From Hymenobacter properus (lineage in GTDB: Bacteria; Bacteroidota; Bacteroidia; Cytophagales; Hymenobacteraceae): DNA of 64,000 nt. The notes under the pieces were generated by a model. It did not search any database and was not told the DNA's origin. It worked only from the letters and a program-made list of their open reading frames with translations. How positions within the stretch are numbered: the first letter of the stretch is position 1; every line of letters begins with the position of its first letter. The stretch spans positions 1,364,001 through 1,428,000 of the forward strand of contig NZ_JADQDP010000001.1 of NCBI RefSeq assembly GCF_015694735.1, given 5' to 3'. The translations under genes were made by a program, and so were the position numbers. Shown here in pieces: positions 35,804 to 46,311 of this stretch.

Positions 35804-36670
35804 CTACCGGCGCTCCCGCCGGCTGCCCCCGAAAAGCCGCCCCCGCTCATTGCTGACCAGAAAGGTGGAATCTGTCAGGAAAACCAGCCCTTCGGCCTGC
35901 CCGGTGGTGGGCAGTGCCCGGAAGCGCTTCGGCCCGTCGAACAAAGGACGCCCCGGGGCATTAGTGAACAAAAACACGCCGCCGTAGCCCAGCAGGGCTA
36001 CTGTGCTGCCGTCAGGGCTGATGTCTGCCGCCGTGATGGGGCGGCCGAGGCGAATGCTGTCGCGCAGCACAGCCACGTAGCGGCCCGGGTGCGCCGGCAG
36101 CACGTAGTGCTTGGTGAGTTGGCGCAGGCTGCGGTCTTTGCTGAACAAATGCAGCGTGTCCTGGTAAAAGTAGAAGGCTTCGCAGTCGAAATTGCGGTGG
36201 CCCCGGTGCGGCGGAAACGCAGTTTGGTCGGGGTAACGAAAGGCGATGGTGTCAACATTCGGGCGGCCACCGCGCAGGCTCAGGCGGTAAATGGCCAGGT
36301 CGCGGCGCTGGCTGCGGTTGTTGCCAAAGTCGCCGATGTAGAGGCGGCCGGTGGGGTCGCGGGCCAGGTCTTCCCAGTCGCGGTTGGGCAGCGGCGCGAG
36401 GTCGAGCCGGCGGCGCACCGTGCCGGGCAGCGAAAACTCGGTGAGTTGCGCAGGCGTGCCGCCGTCGCCGTGCGTCCAGAAGCCACCCAGCGTGTCGGCA
36501 CAAGCCAGGCCAGAGCTTTCGCGCACGCTGCGTGGCAGGCGGCCGATTTTTCGCACTTTGCAATGAGCCCGCTGGAAGCTTCCCCGGCCGTGGTTGGCCG
36601 GCGCGCCGATGAGCACGGCGTGCAGGAAAACGAGGACGGGAAAAAGGGCGTCGCGCAGCAGGTGGAGCAT
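35804..36670 (-). CDS. secreted hypothetical protein, predicted beta-propeller
   Basis: 288 residues starting at ATG 36670 (MLHLLRDALFPVLVFLHAVL, a weak signal). Repeated propeller-like strands occur: ARDPTGRLYIGDFGNN, DCEAFYFYQDTLHLFSKD, ADISPDGSTVALLGYGGVFLF and QAEGLVFLTDSTFLVSNERG. The combination of ESSGLACADTLGGFWTHGDGG and the final EGLVFL segment is common in secreted Bacteroidota proteins without known function. It is divergent from the DUF4174 gene with about 90 bp between starts. Confidence 0.65.
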   Translation of the reverse strand: MLHLLRDALFPVLVFLHAVLIGAPANHGRGSFQRAHCKVRKIGRLPRSVRESSGLACADTLGGFWTHGDGGTPAQLTEFSLPGTVRRRLDLAPLPNRDWEDLARDPTGRLYIGDFGNNRSQRRDLAIYRLSLRGGRPNVDTIAFRYPDQTAFPPHRGHRNFDCEAFYFYQDTLHLFSKDRSLRQLTKHYVLPAHPGRYVAVLRDSIRLGRPITAADISPDGSTVALLGYGGVFLFTNAPGRPLFDGPKRFRALPTTGQAEGLVFLTDSTFLVSNERGRLFGGSRRERR

Positions 36671-36759
36671 GGTCGAGGCAAAAATCTTTTGCGTATTACG
36701 CCAGTTACGACAGGAGGTGAGAAGCCACTTTGCCTGCAATCCTACTTTGCACTTGCCGC

Positions 36760-37206
36760 ATGAAAAGTATCGCCTTTCTGATTCTGTCTACCGCCACGGC
36801 GCTGCTAAGTTCTCTGTCATCTCTCAACGCCCAAACCGCCACGCCCGCATCCTTACAACAACTTTTGTGGGAAAGCCGCTGGAAGAAGCGAGTGCTACTG
36901 ATAGCCGCCCCCACAACGCAGCACGTCGACTTCCAGCAACAAAAGGCACTGCTCGCGCCCCAGGCTGCAGCCTTGGCCGAGCGCGACTTTCTGGTACTGG
37001 AAGTCCTATATGCTCAGCTAACAGCAGCTGACCAGCAGTTTCTGGCGCAGCAAATAGGCATTAAGCCGCCCGCGTTTGCAGCTGTACTCATCGGTAAAGA
37101 CGGCGGCGTGAAAGAAAAGAGCAGCCGCCCAATTACGCCCGAGGCACTTTTCGGCATCGTGGACAAGATGCCGATGCGACGCGAGGAAATGAAGCGCAGG
37201 AAATAG
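36760..37206 (+). CDS. DUF4174 family secreted protein
   Basis: 148 residues with a signal peptide (MKSIAFLILSTATALLSSLS, cleaved near LNAQ). Family marks are LLWESRWKKRVLLIAAP near the N-terminus, FAAVLIGKDGGVKEKSS and the C-terminal MPMRREEMKRRK. DUF4174 proteins are small, probably thioredoxin-like fold proteins of unknown function. A variant DIR with an internal terminator follows. Confidence 0.8.
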   Translation: MKSIAFLILSTATALLSSLSSLNAQTATPASLQQLLWESRWKKRVLLIAAPTTQHVDFQQQKALLAPQAAALAERDFLVLEVLYAQLTAADQQFLAQQIGIKPPAFAAVLIGKDGGVKEKSSRPITPEALFGIVDKMPMRREEMKRRK

Positions 37207-37218
37207 CGCCCTGTTCTT

Positions 37219-37389
37219 GGAGGGCCTGTCACTGCGGGCGCAGCGAAGCAATCCGTCCTGTCAAAACCAGATACTGTCTTAAGCGACAAAGCCCCGGCGC
37301 CATATGGTACCGGGGCTTTGTCACATTATTGGGCTAGTCGCTATGAACAGGACGGATTGCTTCGCTGCGCTCGCAATGACAGGCCCTCC
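37219..37389. repeat. DIR variant with nested terminator
   Basis: Arms GGAGGGCCTGTCACTGCGGG and the complement ending ATGACAGGCCCTCC share the core GCGCAGCGAAG but continue as CAATCCGTCCTG. A separate hairpin sits in the loop (37285-37322). It lies between convergent genes. Confidence 0.85.
37285..37322. terminator. bidirectional terminator between the DUF4174 and DUF294 genes
   Basis: GACAAAGCCCCGG pairs perfectly with CCGGGGCTTTGTC around a 12-base loop. It is placed in the loop of the variant DIR, giving a hairpin within a hairpin. Confidence 0.8.
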
Positions 37390-37409
37390 TAAGGATAGAC
37401 GGCTAGCTC

Positions 37410-39323
37410 CTACCCCAACGACTTCGTGAAGCCCACTTTAATCTTGAGCTGGAAATCCGAAATCACCTTAAAAATCTCCTTGAGCGTCACCTGCTCCACT
37501 TTAGTGAGAGTCTTGGGGTCGAGGTAGTTGTCGGGCGCCACGTTGTCGCTGATGATTTGGGCGGCTTGCTTTTTCAGGCGCACGCCCATCAGGTAATAGT
37601 AGGACTGAAGCAGCTCCTGGGCTTCGCGTTCGGTGAACACTCCGGCGGCGCGTAGGGCTTCGAGCCGCTCGCCGGTGTTGGTGGCGAAGATGCGGTGCTT
37701 GAGGGCATACATGCGTACCAAATCGACGATGGGCGACATGGTGCGCTTGAGGTTGAACACCTGCTGCGAGCCCACGGCGAAGGTGCGGATGTTGCGGAAG
37801 AAGGTGAGCGGCGGTTCGTACTGCAGCGCGTTCACAGCCATGTAATGGAAGAACCGCTCGCGCGGCTTTTGCAGCTCGGCGTCTAGGAAGGCGTGCAGTT
37901 CGTCCATGATTTCGGCGTCGCCATAGATATAGCGGCAGTCGAAAGAGGCCGCGAACTGCATGCCGGCCTCGGGGTTGGCCTCGGTCATCCACTCCACGTA
38001 GTTGCGTTTCCAGTGCGAGAGCGAGTGCGTCCATTTCGGATTTTTGGCCATGAAGCCGCCCTCGCAGTAGCTGAAGCCGATGGCGTTGAGCTGGTCGCTC
38101 ACCATCTCGGCAAATTTCAGAAAGTAAGCGCGCACCAGCTCGCGCTGCTCATTGGCCTTGTCTTCGTAGATAATGGCGTTGTCCTGGTCGGTGAGCAAGG
38201 TTTGCTCCTTGCGGCCCTCGCTGCCCAGCACCATGTACACAAAGCGGGCCGGCGGCGGACCCAGCTCCGCAATGGCGCCCTCAATGAGCTTGAGGGCAAT
38301 GGTATCGGACACGGTGGTAATGACCTGGTTCACGATTTCGGGCTTCACGCCTCGGTTCAGGAGCTGGTACACCATTTCCGGGACTTGCTCCCAGCGGCGC
38401 TTTAGCTCGGGCACGGCCTGGGCCTGCTTCACGCTCTGAATGAAGATGAACGGCGACTGCGCCTGGTCGTCGGTCAGCAGCTTGTTGCGGCTCAGGAAGC
38501 CCACGTACTCGCCATCGGTTTCCACCAGCAGGTAGCGCGTCTTGGTCCGGAACATCAGCAGAATGGCCTCATACACAAAGGCCCGCGAGCTGATGCTGAC
38601 CACCGGCGCATCCATAATGGTTTCGACCGGCAGGCGGGCGTCGGCCAGGCCGGCCACCACCTTGTCGCGCAGGGTGATGTCGGTGACGTAGCCGATGATG
38701 TGGCCGTCTACGTCGGCATTGGTAATGAAATAGCAGCTGGTGCGGGCCTCGGCCATGCGGCGGGCCACTTCGTGAATGGGCGTGTAAGCGGCGCACAGCA
38801 CCATGGGCCGCAGCTCCAGCGTTTCGATGCGGCGCGAAAACAGCTGGTCCGACGCCAGGTAGCTCTGGCCGGCATGGGTGAGGGGGCGCACAAAGTGGGC
38901 GTATTCCTCATTGAGCATGCGCTGCCCGTAGCGCGCCGTGAAGAAGTGAAAGAAGCCTTCATAACCCTGGCACAAGGCCAGAAACTCGCGCCGGTGCAGG
39001 AAGTACACGCGGGTATTTTTCTTGGCCACCACCGTGCGCAGCGACTTTTTCCGGTTCAGCAGCAGCGACACGCCACCGTAGCAGTCGCCGCGCCGGCTGT
39101 ACTCCACCACGCGCCGGTTCTGCTGGCTGTCGTAAAAGAACGTCTCGTACTCGCCTTCCACCAGAATGTCGAGCCCACGCAGCTTGGTTTCGTCCTGAAA
39201 GTAGATGACGCCCTCCCGCGGGTGCTGCACTTCCTGCAATCCCGCGGCCACTTCGGCCAGCACGTCCTCGGGCAGCAGGTCGAAGGGCTTGACGGTGCGG
39301 AGAAAATCGAGTTTATCGGACAT
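37410..39323 (-). CDS. cNMP-binding / CBS-pair / DUF294 nucleotidyltransferase-like protein
   Basis: 637 residues. Order: cyclic-nucleotide-binding-like domain (about 15-130), a CBS pair (about 170-290, e.g. YFITNADVDGHIIGYVTD and YLLVETDGEYVGFLSRNKLL), a nucleotidyltransferase-like domain (VLGSEGRKEQTLLTDQDNAI, with the Asp pair) and a C-terminal DUF294 helical domain. Homologues are linked to the PII/GlnD-like nucleotidyltransferase superfamily and often adjoin a DnaQ-like exonuclease gene, as here. The role in signalling is not known in detail. Confidence 0.88.
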   Translation of the reverse strand: MSDKLDFLRTVKPFDLLPEDVLAEVAAGLQEVQHPREGVIYFQDETKLRGLDILVEGEYETFFYDSQQNRRVVEYSRRGDCYGGVSLLLNRKKSLRTVVAKKNTRVYFLHRREFLALCQGYEGFFHFFTARYGQRMLNEEYAHFVRPLTHAGQSYLASDQLFSRRIETLELRPMVLCAAYTPIHEVARRMAEARTSCYFITNADVDGHIIGYVTDITLRDKVVAGLADARLPVETIMDAPVVSISSRAFVYEAILLMFRTKTRYLLVETDGEYVGFLSRNKLLTDDQAQSPFIFIQSVKQAQAVPELKRRWEQVPEMVYQLLNRGVKPEIVNQVITTVSDTIALKLIEGAIAELGPPPARFVYMVLGSEGRKEQTLLTDQDNAIIYEDKANEQRELVRAYFLKFAEMVSDQLNAIGFSYCEGGFMAKNPKWTHSLSHWKRNYVEWMTEANPEAGMQFAASFDCRYIYGDAEIMDELHAFLDAELQKPRERFFHYMAVNALQYEPPLTFFRNIRTFAVGSQQVFNLKRTMSPIVDLVRMYALKHRIFATNTGERLEALRAAGVFTEREAQELLQSYYYLMGVRLKKQAAQIISDNVAPDNYLDPKTLTKVEQVTLKEIFKVISDFQLKIKVGFTKSLG

Positions 39324-39356
39324 AAGGCAAGAGGCTGGTAGTATTCAGGAATAAAA

Positions 39357-39444
39357 GAACGTCATGCAGAGCGCAGCGAAGCATCTCGCCAGCAGTAGTA
39401 ATTAGTTGAAGCAGGCGAGATGCTTCGCTGCGCTCTGCATGACG
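39357..39444. repeat. DIR, GAACGTCATGCAGAG variant
   Basis: Short-loop copy with arms GAACGTCATGCAGAGCGCAG and the complement ending GCATGACG. It lies between the exonuclease and DUF294 genes. Confidence 0.87.
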
Positions 39445-39464
39445 CTCATTATTAGCTGGTCAAT

Positions 39465-40190
39465 TTATCGAATCAACCAAAAAGCCAGCAACAGAAGCGC
39501 CAGCGTGCCCACTAACAGCCACGGCGCCACGCCGATGCGCAGCCGCTTCCGCCGCAAGGGCCGCACGGGGCGCTCAGGCGGCACGGTCACGGGCGTTTGT
39601 TGGGCAATGGTTTCGTCAGTGATGAGACCCTGGCGGCGCATCTCGAAGTAGCAGCGGGCGGTGGCGCGCACGTCCACCAGCGCGTCGTGGGCATGGAGCA
39701 GCGGCTCGTGAAACAGCCGCTCGTACAGCTCGCCCAGCCGCAGAAAGCCCTGTGTGGCGTGGCGCACCAGTGGGCCAGTGGCGCGCATTGTGCAGAAAGT
39801 GGGCAGTTCGGCCAGCACGTTTTTCAGGCCGGCGCGGTGGAAGCCCACGCCCACCATGTGAAAATCGAGCTGCATGAAATGGGCTACCACCAGCGGCTGG
39901 TAGTGCAGCAGGTCGCGGTGCAGGCGCTGCATCACGGCGTGGCGCGGGCGGCCGTTGGCGCGCAGAAAGTCGACCGTGAGGCCGTGCACGCGGCCCGACT
40001 CCGGGCTCATGTCGTAGTCGCTGGGCTGGATGTAGTGGTTTTCGGCCTTGATTTCGCGGCCGTCGGGCGTGCAGATTATCCAGGCCAGCTGCACGATGTG
40101 CGGCCAGCTTTTGCGGCTGGCGTAGGGCTTGGTCCAGTCGCGCGGGATGCCCGAAGTTTCGGTATCGACGAACAGCAGGTAGTCTTTCAC
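39465..40190 (-). CDS. DnaQ-like 3'-5' exonuclease with C-terminal membrane anchor
   Basis: 241 residues. DEDD motifs: Asp9 and Glu11 (FVDTETSG), Asp near 109 (VAHFMQLDFHM) and HAHDALVDVRAT with the late His/Asp. The C-terminal about 20 residues (WLLVGTLALLLLAFWLIR) form one transmembrane helix preceded by a basic stretch (RPVRPLRRKRLRIG), so the enzyme should sit on the inner face of the membrane. The neighbouring DUF294 gene suggests a shared signalling or nucleotide role rather than replication. Confidence 0.85.
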   Translation of the reverse strand: MKDYLLFVDTETSGIPRDWTKPYASRKSWPHIVQLAWIICTPDGREIKAENHYIQPSDYDMSPESGRVHGLTVDFLRANGRPRHAVMQRLHRDLLHYQPLVVAHFMQLDFHMVGVGFHRAGLKNVLAELPTFCTMRATGPLVRHATQGFLRLGELYERLFHEPLLHAHDALVDVRATARCYFEMRRQGLITDETIAQQTPVTVPPERPVRPLRRKRLRIGVAPWLLVGTLALLLLAFWLIR

Positions 40191-40220
40191 AGCGCGACCG
40201 ACGGATGATAACGGGCGGAA

Positions 40221-40326
40221 AGAACGTCATGCAGAGCGCAGCGAAGCATCTCGCGGGCAGTACCAATCCTTTTGATGGGTTTACTGCTACACGCGAGATG
40301 CTTCGCTGCGCTCTGCATGATGTTCT
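40221..40326. repeat. DIR, AGAACGTCATGCAGAG variant
   Basis: Arms AGAACGTCATGCAGAGCGCA and the complement ending GCATGATGTTCT (one mismatch). It separates the exonuclease gene from the LacI regulator gene. Confidence 0.87.
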
Positions 40327-40338
40327 TCCTATTCGAAC

Positions 40339-41364
40339 CTAAACCAGCTCCGACGACGCCCGCTTCAGCAGCTCCGGCCGGAGCACGATTTTGCGGGGCG
40401 TGCGCGTCTGGGTGTCGTGCTGAATCATTTCCAGCAGCAGGCGAATGGCGGCACCGCCCATCTCCTCGCAGCGCTGGTCGATGGTGGTGAGCTTGGGCTC
40501 GGTGAGCGAGGAAAAGGTTTCATTGCCGAAACCGACCAGCGCCACGTCCTGTGGCACGCGCAAGCCCTTTTCCTTAAGAGCATCCAGCGCTCCCACGGCC
40601 GTGAAGTCGCCCGACGAGAAGATGGCGTCGGGCGGCTGCGGCAGGTCCAGCAGCTGGCGGATGCCGGCCGCGCCGTCTTCCAACGACATATCGTGGCAAA
40701 GCACCACCAGTTCCTCTTCCAATGGCACGCCGGCCTCTTCCAGGGCCTGGCGGTAGCCGGCATACCGGTCCTTGAAGATATTGAGGTGCTGCGGGCCACC
40801 GAAGTGGGCAATGCGCCGCCGGCCCTGGGCCAGCAGGTGCCGGGTGGCTTCGTAGCCGCCGCGCTGGTCGTCTACCACCACGGCGCTCACCTCGCTGCCG
40901 TCGAGAATGCGGTCGAAAAATACCAGGGGCAGGTTGCGCTGCCGAGCCTTCTCGAAGTGCTGAAAATCGTGCGTGTTACGGGCCAACGATACCAGGATAC
41001 CATCGACCTGGGCGTTCATCAGCGTTTCCACGTTTTTGGCTTCGTGGGCGTGGTCCTCGTTGCTTTGGCACAGCATCACGTTGAAGCCGGCCTGATTGGC
41101 CACGGCTTCCGCGCCCTTCATCACGAGGGCAAAGAAGTGACCATCGATGTTCGGCAAGATGACGCCCAGCGTGTTGCTACGGCCCTTGCGTAGGGCGGCT
41201 GCCAAATGGTTGGGCTGGTAATCGAGCTGCTCGGCCAGCTGCCACACGCGCTGGCGGGTGGCTTCGCTGATGCGCGAGTGTCCGCTCAACGCCCGCGACA
41301 CGGTCGAAACGGCGAGTTTCAGCTCCTTGGCAATGTCCGAGATAGAGGCGCGTTTGGGCGTCAA
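40339..41364 (-). CDS. LacI-family transcriptional regulator (probable galactan/galactose regulator)
   Basis: 341 residues. N-terminal helix-turn-helix SISDIAKELKLAVSTVSRAL and hinge helix PNHLAAALRKG, then a periplasmic-binding-like domain (TLGVILPNIDGHFFALVMKG, IFSSGDFTAVGALDAL). The start is TTG at 41364; no ATG or GTG lies in frame close upstream, and the first helix begins at residue 7. It adjoins a GH42 gene and the gal genes, so a galactose-type effector is likely (inference). Confidence 0.88.
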   Translation of the reverse strand: MTPKRASISDIAKELKLAVSTVSRALSGHSRISEATRQRVWQLAEQLDYQPNHLAAALRKGRSNTLGVILPNIDGHFFALVMKGAEAVANQAGFNVMLCQSNEDHAHEAKNVETLMNAQVDGILVSLARNTHDFQHFEKARQRNLPLVFFDRILDGSEVSAVVVDDQRGGYEATRHLLAQGRRRIAHFGGPQHLNIFKDRYAGYRQALEEAGVPLEEELVVLCHDMSLEDGAAGIRQLLDLPQPPDAIFSSGDFTAVGALDALKEKGLRVPQDVALVGFGNETFSSLTEPKLTTIDQRCEEMGGAAIRLLLEMIQHDTQTRTPRKIVLRPELLKRASSELV

Positions 41365-41408
41365 GGGGAAAGGAGAATAGGTGGGAAAGTGAGCCAGGTG
41401 GGAAAACG

Positions 41409-41416
41409 CAAAAGTA
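41409..41416 (-). promoter_or_regulatory. -7 box of the LacI regulator gene
   Basis: On the minus strand TACTTTTG matches TAnnTTTG, 44 bp before the TTG start. The -33 position has no TTTG. Confidence 0.4.
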
Positions 41417-41464
41417 GGCCTTTCCCTTGGCCTATTTGCACCCGCTATCCATTAATTCTGCTGC

Positions 41465-43621
41465 TTATTCCTGCCACACGGCCACGCCGCCCGGTTCCAG
41501 CTCGCGGGTGCCCACCAGTAGCTTGGCACTGGCCGGCGCGGGCACGGCCTGCTTGCTGGACGTGAAGTTGGTGGCTACCCAAAACCCGTCGCGCCAGTTC
41601 ACCATCAGCTGGTCGGGCAGGTTCTCCACAGCCACGTTGGCGGCAGCGTATACCTGCCGCAACACGTCACGCTCCAGGTCGCCGGCCAGCGACTCGGCAC
41701 CCACGTAGGTGACGGTGCCCTTGCCCAGCTTGCGCGTGACCACGGCCGCCGCCCCGGCATAGAACTGGTCGGCGTAGGTGGCCAGCACATTGGTACCGGC
41801 GTTGGGCACCAGCTGCTCGCCCCAGCTGCCCCAGTCGTATTTTTTGGCCGCGGCCGTCACCTGCCCTTTCACCTGGCCGGGTAGCATGTCGAAGGGCCGG
41901 TCGTTGAATTTCGCCCCAATAAGGTCGAGGATGGGCATGGCCCAGAGGCCTTCCCAGAGCATGCCGCGGCGGTCTTTCTGGCCGGTCCGAACGCTGAGCA
42001 CGAGGTGGCCGCCGTTCTGCACGTAGGCGGTCCAGCGGTCCACCAGCGTTTTGTCCAGCAGCTGATAAGCCGGCGCCACCACGAAGGGATACTTGCTGAA
42101 ATCCTGGTCTTCGGTGATGACGTCGACCGGGCAGTTCAACGTTTTCAGGCCGCGGTAGTAGCGCAGCAGGTGGCCCATGCTGTTCCAGCGCGTTGTGGAA
42201 GTCTGGTTGTCGAGGTCGAAGCGGTTGTCGACGTTGTAGAGCAGGGCGGTACGGCGGGCGGCGTGGCGGGCGGGCATGGTCGCGTTGGGCTTCCGCAGCT
42301 GGCGTAGCTGGGTCACCTCGCGCATGGCCTGGGCGTATTCGAGGCCGCCGGGCAGGGGCGTCACGCCGTCGGGCCCTACAAAGCCGTAATGGTACAGCTC
42401 GCTGCCCGCGCGTGGCTGCCGGTAGCGGTACGAGCAAATCAGGTTCGCGCCCGAGCCGAAGGCGTGCATCAGCCACATGTGCACGGCACCGGGCAACGGC
42501 TGCGGGTTCACGTCGCCCCAGTTCACCTGGCCGGGCTGCAGCTCCATCACGCCGGAGTAGCCGTTCAGGGGGCGCGTGAAATCGTGCATGAAACCCAGCA
42601 TGGCCCCGTTGCCCAGCCGGAAACCCAGTGGACCGTTTTCGGGAAATACCTCGCCGTGCACGGGGTACACGGTCCAGGTAGTGATGTCGACGTCCTTGCG
42701 AGTGAGGGCGGGGTTCACGTCGCGGTGGGTGGCCATGTGGTTGGTGGTCACCCACTGGTGGCGGCTGTGCTGGCGCAGCGTGGCGGCCTGCTCCCGAATG
42801 TAGTCGGCCGCTTCATCGGCAAACCAGCGCTCGAAATCCAGCAGGGCGTGCGGATTGGGCGTGGCCACCAGCTCGTCAGGGTTGGGGATGCGGATTTGCT
42901 CGAAATTCTGGTAAAGCTGCGACCAGAACACGTTGCCCCAGTCGCGGTTCAGGTTGTCGATGGTGCCGTACTTCTGCTTCAGCCAAGCCTGAAATTTGGT
43001 TTTGCTAAAGTCATCGTAGGAAAACTGGCGGCCGTAGTGGCTCAGCTCGTTGTCAATCTGCCAGCCCACCACGGCCGGGTTCTGGCCGAAGCGCTGGGCC
43101 AGTTGGGTATTGATTTTGGCCACATACTGCCGAAACAACGGCGAGCTCCAGTTGCCCTGCTCGCGGGTGCCGTGAGCCTGGCGGCGGCCCTGGGCACTCA
43201 CCATCATCGTTTCGGGGTGGTTTTCGGCCAGCCACACGGGCGGCGCGGCGCTGGGCGTGCACAGCACCACCTTCAGCCCGGCCTGGCTGGCCAGCTTCAC
43301 CGCGCGCTCCAACCAGTCGAGCGAATATTTACCTTCCTGCGGCTCGTACAGCCCCCAGGCAAATTCGCCCATGTGCACAAACTCCAGCCCCAGCTTCCGC
43401 ATGTTGGCAAAGTCGCGCGCCCACTGGCTTTCGGGCCAGGCCTCGGGGTAGTAGTATACCCCGATGGTCATCATGTCGGCCGCCGGGAAGTAGTCCGGGG
43501 TTGCTTTGGCAACGGCAGCAGCCTTCGAAGCTTTGGGCGCTTTCTGAGCCGAGGCAGCAGGGGCATTCAGCAGGGCAAGGCCGGTGAGGAGGGTGCCGAG
43601 CGCGCGGTATTTGTGGGACAT
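41465..43621 (-). CDS. GH42 family beta-galactosidase
   Basis: 718 residues with a signal peptide ending near PAASAQ (residue 26). Residues about 50-420 form the TIM barrel, with GVYYYPEAWPESQWARDFANM at the start, acid/base Glu192 (WQIDNELSH) and nucleophile Glu360 (GVMELQPGQ). A trimerisation-type domain (about 440-640) and a small C-terminal beta domain follow. GH42 enzymes act on beta-galactosides, including galacto-oligosaccharides from galactan. It is secreted, unlike most GH42 enzymes, so it likely works in the periplasm on products of the GH53 enzyme nearby. It lies downstream of galT in the same direction. Confidence 0.92.
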   Translation of the reverse strand: MSHKYRALGTLLTGLALLNAPAASAQKAPKASKAAAVAKATPDYFPAADMMTIGVYYYPEAWPESQWARDFANMRKLGLEFVHMGEFAWGLYEPQEGKYSLDWLERAVKLASQAGLKVVLCTPSAAPPVWLAENHPETMMVSAQGRRQAHGTREQGNWSSPLFRQYVAKINTQLAQRFGQNPAVVGWQIDNELSHYGRQFSYDDFSKTKFQAWLKQKYGTIDNLNRDWGNVFWSQLYQNFEQIRIPNPDELVATPNPHALLDFERWFADEAADYIREQAATLRQHSRHQWVTTNHMATHRDVNPALTRKDVDITTWTVYPVHGEVFPENGPLGFRLGNGAMLGFMHDFTRPLNGYSGVMELQPGQVNWGDVNPQPLPGAVHMWLMHAFGSGANLICSYRYRQPRAGSELYHYGFVGPDGVTPLPGGLEYAQAMREVTQLRQLRKPNATMPARHAARRTALLYNVDNRFDLDNQTSTTRWNSMGHLLRYYRGLKTLNCPVDVITEDQDFSKYPFVVAPAYQLLDKTLVDRWTAYVQNGGHLVLSVRTGQKDRRGMLWEGLWAMPILDLIGAKFNDRPFDMLPGQVKGQVTAAAKKYDWGSWGEQLVPNAGTNVLATYADQFYAGAAAVVTRKLGKGTVTYVGAESLAGDLERDVLRQVYAAANVAVENLPDQLMVNWRDGFWVATNFTSSKQAVPAPASAKLLVGTRELEPGGVAVWQE

Positions 43622-43650
43622 GGGGTGTATTGCAGGCTGTTATTAAAAGC

Positions 43651-43763
43651 AGAACGTCATGCTGAGCGCAGCCGAAGCATCTCGCGTGCTGAAGTAATCC
43701 AATCGCAAGAAAAGAATTACTACCACACGCGAGATGCTTCGGCTGCGCTCAGCATGACGTTCT
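43651..43763. repeat. DIR, AGAACGTCATGC variant
   Basis: Near-perfect stem, arms AGAACGTCATGCTGAGCGCA and its complement ending GCATGACGTTCT. It lies between galT and GH42. Confidence 0.9.
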
Positions 43764-43789
43764 AAAATGATGTTTCCGAAGGCAACCGC

Positions 43790-44848
43790 TTACTCCGCCG
43801 GCACGCCCTTATAGTGCACTTCCGACTGCTCGCGCAACCGCCCGGCGCTGAATTCCGGCGTCACGTCGCGCTGCGGGTCGCCCAGCATCTCGTAGCCCAC
43901 CATAAACTTGCGCACCGTGGCCGAGCGCAGCAGCGGCGGGTAGAAGTGCATGTGCAGGTGCCACTCCGGGTGTTCCTGGCCGTCGGTGGGGCGCTGGTGC
44001 AGGCCTGCCGAGTACGGGAAGCTGATGTTGAACAGGTTGTCGTAGCGGATGGTGAGGCGGCGCACGGCGTCGGCCAGGGCGGTGCGCTCTTCGTCCGTGA
44101 GCTGGGTGATATCCTGCACGGCCCGACGCGAGATGATGATGGTTTCAAAGGGCCACACGGCCCAATAGGGCACCAGCACCACAAAATGCTCGTTTTCGAG
44201 CACCACCCGCTCCTTCTTCTCCAGCTCAATTTTCAGGTAGTCGCTGAGCAGGGTGCGGCCGTGCTCCTGGAAGTAGGCCAGCTGCTGCGTGGTTTCCTTG
44301 GCGGGCTCGCCGGGCACGGTGCGCTGGGCCCAAATCTGGCCGTGGGGGTGCGGGTTCGAGCAGCCCATCATCGGGCCCTTGTTCTCGAAAATCTGCACGT
44401 AGTTGATGTCGGGTCGGGCGCCGAGCGTCTGGAATTCTTCCACCCACAAATCGACCACCCGCCGGATGGCGGGCACCGTCATTTGCGGCAGGGTCAGGTC
44501 GTGGCGCGGCGAGAAGCAGATGACGCGGCAGACGCCCGACTCGGCCTCGGCCCGCAGCAGGCCGCCTTCGTTCACGCCGCCAGTGGGCACGTCGGCGGTG
44601 AGGGCGCCGAAGTCGTTGTTGAACACGAAAGTCGACTCGTACTTGGGGTTCTGCTCGCCGCCCACACGACTGTTGCCGGGGCAGAGGTAGCAAGTGGGGT
44701 CGTAGGCGGGGCGCTGCTCCTGCTCGGGCTCTTCCTGCTGGCCCTGCCAGGGGCGCTTGGAGCGGTGCGGCGACACAAGGACCCATTCGCCGGCCAGGGC
44801 GTTGAAGCGGCGGTGCGGGTGTTCGGTGGAATCGAAGGAAGTGGACAT
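43790..44848 (-). CDS. galT: galactose-1-phosphate uridylyltransferase GalT
   Basis: 352 residues. The active-site HPHGQIW with its nucleophilic histidine, the CYLCPGN zinc-type segment near residue 50 and the C-terminal [12 protein letters not shown] are all present. The Leloir-pathway reaction moves UMP from UDP-glucose to galactose-1-phosphate. The start ATG 44848 ([20 protein letters not shown]) is used; the longer open frame begins inside the neighbouring DIR. It pairs with galK just upstream on the same strand. Confidence 0.95.
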   Translation of the reverse strand: MSTSFDSTEHPHRRFNALAGEWVLVSPHRSKRPWQGQQEEPEQEQRPAYDPTCYLCPGNSRVGGEQNPKYESTFVFNNDFGALTADVPTGGVNEGGLLRAEAESGVCRVICFSPRHDLTLPQMTVPAIRRVVDLWVEEFQTLGARPDINYVQIFENKGPMMGCSNPHPHGQIWAQRTVPGEPAKETTQQLAYFQEHGRTLLSDYLKIELEKKERVVLENEHFVVLVPYWAVWPFETIIISRRAVQDITQLTDEERTALADAVRRLTIRYDNLFNISFPYSAGLHQRPTDGQEHPEWHLHMHFYPPLLRSATVRKFMVGYEMLGDPQRDVTPEFSAGRLREQSEVHYKGVPAE

Positions 44849-44868
44849 GATTTCGGGAATTTTGAGGG

Positions 44869-44971
44869 GAACGTCATGCAGAGCGCAGCGAAGCATCTCG
44901 CGCGCAATACTGACTCAATCGAATTGATTACTTCGGCACGCGAGATGCTTCGCTGCGCTCTGCATGACGTT

Positions 44972-44973
<2 letters not shown>
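44869..44973. repeat. DIR between galK and galT
   Basis: Arms GAACGTCATGCAGAGCGCAG and the complement ending GCATGACGTTCT. It touches the galK stop codon. Confidence 0.88.
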
Positions 44974-46144
<1,171 letters not shown>

Positions 46145-46311
46145 GGAGAGCGGAGGAAATGAAAACGGGTGGATGGTACGGCCTTGGGGCACTGAGCAGC
46201 GTACGCAGACGCGGCCGGACAGGCCAATTCCGGCGCCTTAGGGGCCGAAAAGTACTGTCTAACTTTCAAAGGCAGGCAATCGTTTGCCGGGACCGCAGGA
46301 GCCGGGCCGCG

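Noticed and set aside
42389..43765. Open frame of 458 codons antisense to the GH42 gene
   Set aside because: Shadow frame that runs into a dispersed repeat; no signal peptide or motif.
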